Part shown: one piece after another, positions 5,466-6,508 of the stretch | How positions within the stretch are numbered: the first letter of the stretch is position 1 | How the letters are laid out: each line of letters starts with the position of its first letter | From: an archaeon | GTDB lineage: Archaea > Thermoproteota > Nitrososphaeria > Nitrososphaerales > Nitrosopumilaceae | Length of the DNA stretch: 6,508 bases | Assembly (NCBI GenBank): GCA_021824845.1 | Contig: JAKAJY010000031.1 | Location: forward strand, 1-6,508 | Reading direction: 5' to 3' | Made by a program: the position numbers and the translations under genes | The notes under the pieces: model-generated | What the model saw: only the letters and a program-made list of their open reading frames with translations | What the model was told of the DNA's origin: nothing | Database searches by the model: none

Positions 5466-6220
5466 AGATAAAATCGCTTGGCAAGAAAATTGCATTCTAT
5501 GTCGGAATTGTTTTGGTATGGCAGGCACTTGATGTGGCAAACGTTTGGCCTGATAATGTATTTCCATCTCCATATGATGTTGCAGAAGACTTGTGGTATG
5601 GTGCCGTAGATGGTACTTTGTGGATTGGAATAGGAACTAGCCTTTGGAGGCTGGCAGCCGGCTTTGCACTGGCAGTAGTTGGCGGAATCGCCTTGGGAAT
5701 TTTCATGGCGCGTGTCCAGACAGTAAATGAAACAATTGGCTCGGTCGTATTGGGGTTACAGTCAATTCCCTCTGTTGCATGGGCACCATTGGCAATAATC
5801 TGGTTTGGGCTGACTGATGCTGGAATTATCTTTGTTACCGTTGCTGGCGCTCTATTTGCAGTTACCATCAACACATATACTGGTGTGAAAAGCATCAATC
5901 CTGACTTTATTGCAGCTGCTCAGAATATGGGTGCAAAAGGCGAGCAGCTAATCACCAAGGTCTTGATTCCAGCGGCATTTCCGTATCTGATCACTGGATT
6001 CAAGCAAGGTTGGGCATTTGGCTGGCGAGGTGTGGTTGGAGCAGAGCTGTTGTTTTCATTTTTAGGGTTGGGATTCTTACTAAATGTTGGACGTCAGCTG
6101 TCTGATGTGTCGCAGGTAATTGCAATGATGATTGTGATAATGGTGATTGGTATTGTGATTGATGGGCTGATCTTCAAACGACTGGAAGACAAAGTCATGG
6201 CAAGATGGGGCCTGAGATAA
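5462..6220 (+). CDS. ABC importer permease, NitT/TauT (SsuC/TauC-like) family
   Basis: This 252-residue inner component forms the membrane channel, probably as a homodimer, for the solute delivered by the upstream binding protein. Hydrophobic segments are at about 9-25, 62-84, 96-118, 121-142, 190-207 and 216-236, matching the six-helix BPD_transp_1 layout. The cytoplasmic EAA loop that contacts the ATPase is AAAQNMGAKGEQLITKVLIP (151-170), with the invariant Gly at 157; FPYLITGFKQGWAFGWRGVV (173-192) follows it, as in SsuC proteins. The ATG at 5462 overlaps the ATPase stop (ATGA) and has GGAG 8 nt upstream. It is the last gene of the operon, followed by T-tracts. Substrate is unknown, as for its partners. 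Confidence 0.93.
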   Translation: MKIKSLGKKIAFYVGIVLVWQALDVANVWPDNVFPSPYDVAEDLWYGAVDGTLWIGIGTSLWRLAAGFALAVVGGIALGIFMARVQTVNETIGSVVLGLQSIPSVAWAPLAIIWFGLTDAGIIFVTVAGALFAVTINTYTGVKSINPDFIAAAQNMGAKGEQLITKVLIPAAFPYLITGFKQGWAFGWRGVVGAELLFSFLGLGFLLNVGRQLSDVSQVIAMMIVIMVIGIVIDGLIFKRLEDKVMARWGLR

Positions 6221-6250
6221 ATTATTTTTTGAATAATAGGTTTATTTTTT
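6221..6250. terminator. Bidirectional T-tract / AT-hairpin transcription end
   Basis: Right after the permease stop there are T6 runs at 6225-6230 and 6245-6250, the form archaeal polymerase uses to stop. ATTATT (6221-6226) and AATAAT (6232-6237) could also form a weak AT hairpin. The region separates two convergent genes; the minus-strand gene ends at 6242. For the minus strand T-runs are poorer (only short), so the call is best for the plus-strand importer operon. Confidence 0.5.
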
Positions 6251-6508
6251 AATTTTTAATGATACCAAAAACGCAACAATACAAATTACTACTGCAAAAT
6301 ACATCACCATGACATGACCATACCAAAACGCAATAGCACCAGCTATTACAGGACCTATCACATTTGCAATCGATATGGTAGAATTGAACACGCCAGTGGA
6401 TGTTGACTTTGGGTTATTTTCCATTAAGTGAATGCTTCCACCAATATACAAAAACGCCCATGTAACGCCAACCAAGGCCATACAAGGAATTGCCATCCAC
6501 CAATCACT
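6242..6508 (-). CDS. Major facilitator superfamily transporter, C-terminal part (5' end cut by window edge)
   Basis: The frame is open from the right edge to a TAA at 6242 and gives the last 88 residues of a membrane transporter; an internal Met at 6496 is not taken as the start because the open frame continues upstream with SDWW. Three hydrophobic stretches fit the last helices of a 12-helix carrier: MAIPCMALVGVTWAFLYIGG, IANVIGPVIAGAIAFWYG and VMVMYFAVVICIVAFLVSL. Between them lies a polar loop, ENNPKSTSTGVFNSTISIAN, which resembles the loop before helix 11 in drug- and sugar-efflux MFS proteins. The protein ends in a basic KIKK tail. The substrate cannot be told from this piece. It converges on the importer operon with 21 bp between stops. 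Confidence 0.75.
   Translation of the reverse strand, partial: SDWWMAIPCMALVGVTWAFLYIGGSIHLMENNPKSTSTGVFNSTISIANVIGPVIAGAIAFWYGHVMVMYFAVVICIVAFLVSLKIKK

Noticed and set aside
5497..5898. 133-codon minus-strand frame inside the permease gene
   Set aside because: Antisense to a clear membrane protein; the long frame is a by-product of the permease codon pattern.
6221..6237. Bacterial-type intrinsic terminator hairpin
   Set aside because: The ATTATT/AATAAT stem is only A-T pairs and too weak; T-runs alone explain an archaeal end.

Overview
The window looks like a chromosomal piece of an ammonia-oxidising archaeon (Nitrososphaerota/Thaumarchaeota, probably a Nitrosopumilales relative such as Nitrosotenuis or Nitrosarchaeum). 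The evidence is a LysW carrier-protein pathway next to argG, TATA-like boxes about 26 nt before the first codons of transcription units, T-tract ends in place of bacterial terminators, and moderate-to-low GC. The genus is an inference from gene content and style; nothing in the window proves it.

Positions 1-955 (minus) hold most of lysY/argC, the [LysW]-acyl-phosphate reductase, running off the left edge. A small lysine/arginine/tyrosine-rich gene of unknown function (1034-1288, plus) sits head-to-head with it. From 3515 down to 1291 (minus) come argG, lysW and lysX/argX, packed so tightly that their start and stop signals touch. Together lysW, lysX and lysY attach an amino acid (glutamate for arginine, alpha-aminoadipate for lysine) to the C-terminal glutamate of LysW and reduce the activated side chain. 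ArgG acts late in arginine synthesis, joining citrulline to aspartate. The kinase, aminotransferase and hydrolase steps (LysZ, LysJ, LysK) are not in the window and may lie beyond lysY.

Positions 3516-3693 are a divergent promoter region. It carries TATA-like boxes for both sides and an unusual array of three AGCT units at 6-bp spacing just upstream of the plus-strand promoter. Positions 3694-6220 (plus) are a complete three-gene ABC importer of the nitrate/sulfonate/taurine (NitT/TauT) superfamily: membrane-anchored binding protein, ATPase and permease, all with overlapping ends. Its substrate cannot be read from the sequence.

Positions 6221-6241 are an AT-rich convergent end with T-tracts. 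Positions 6242-6508 (minus) hold the C-terminal part of a major-facilitator transporter that runs off the right edge.

I found no mobile element, CRISPR array, tRNA or rRNA, and no clear evidence of an undescribed system. The best leads are the AGCT array, the small orphan gene inside the amino-acid cluster, and the unassigned importer.
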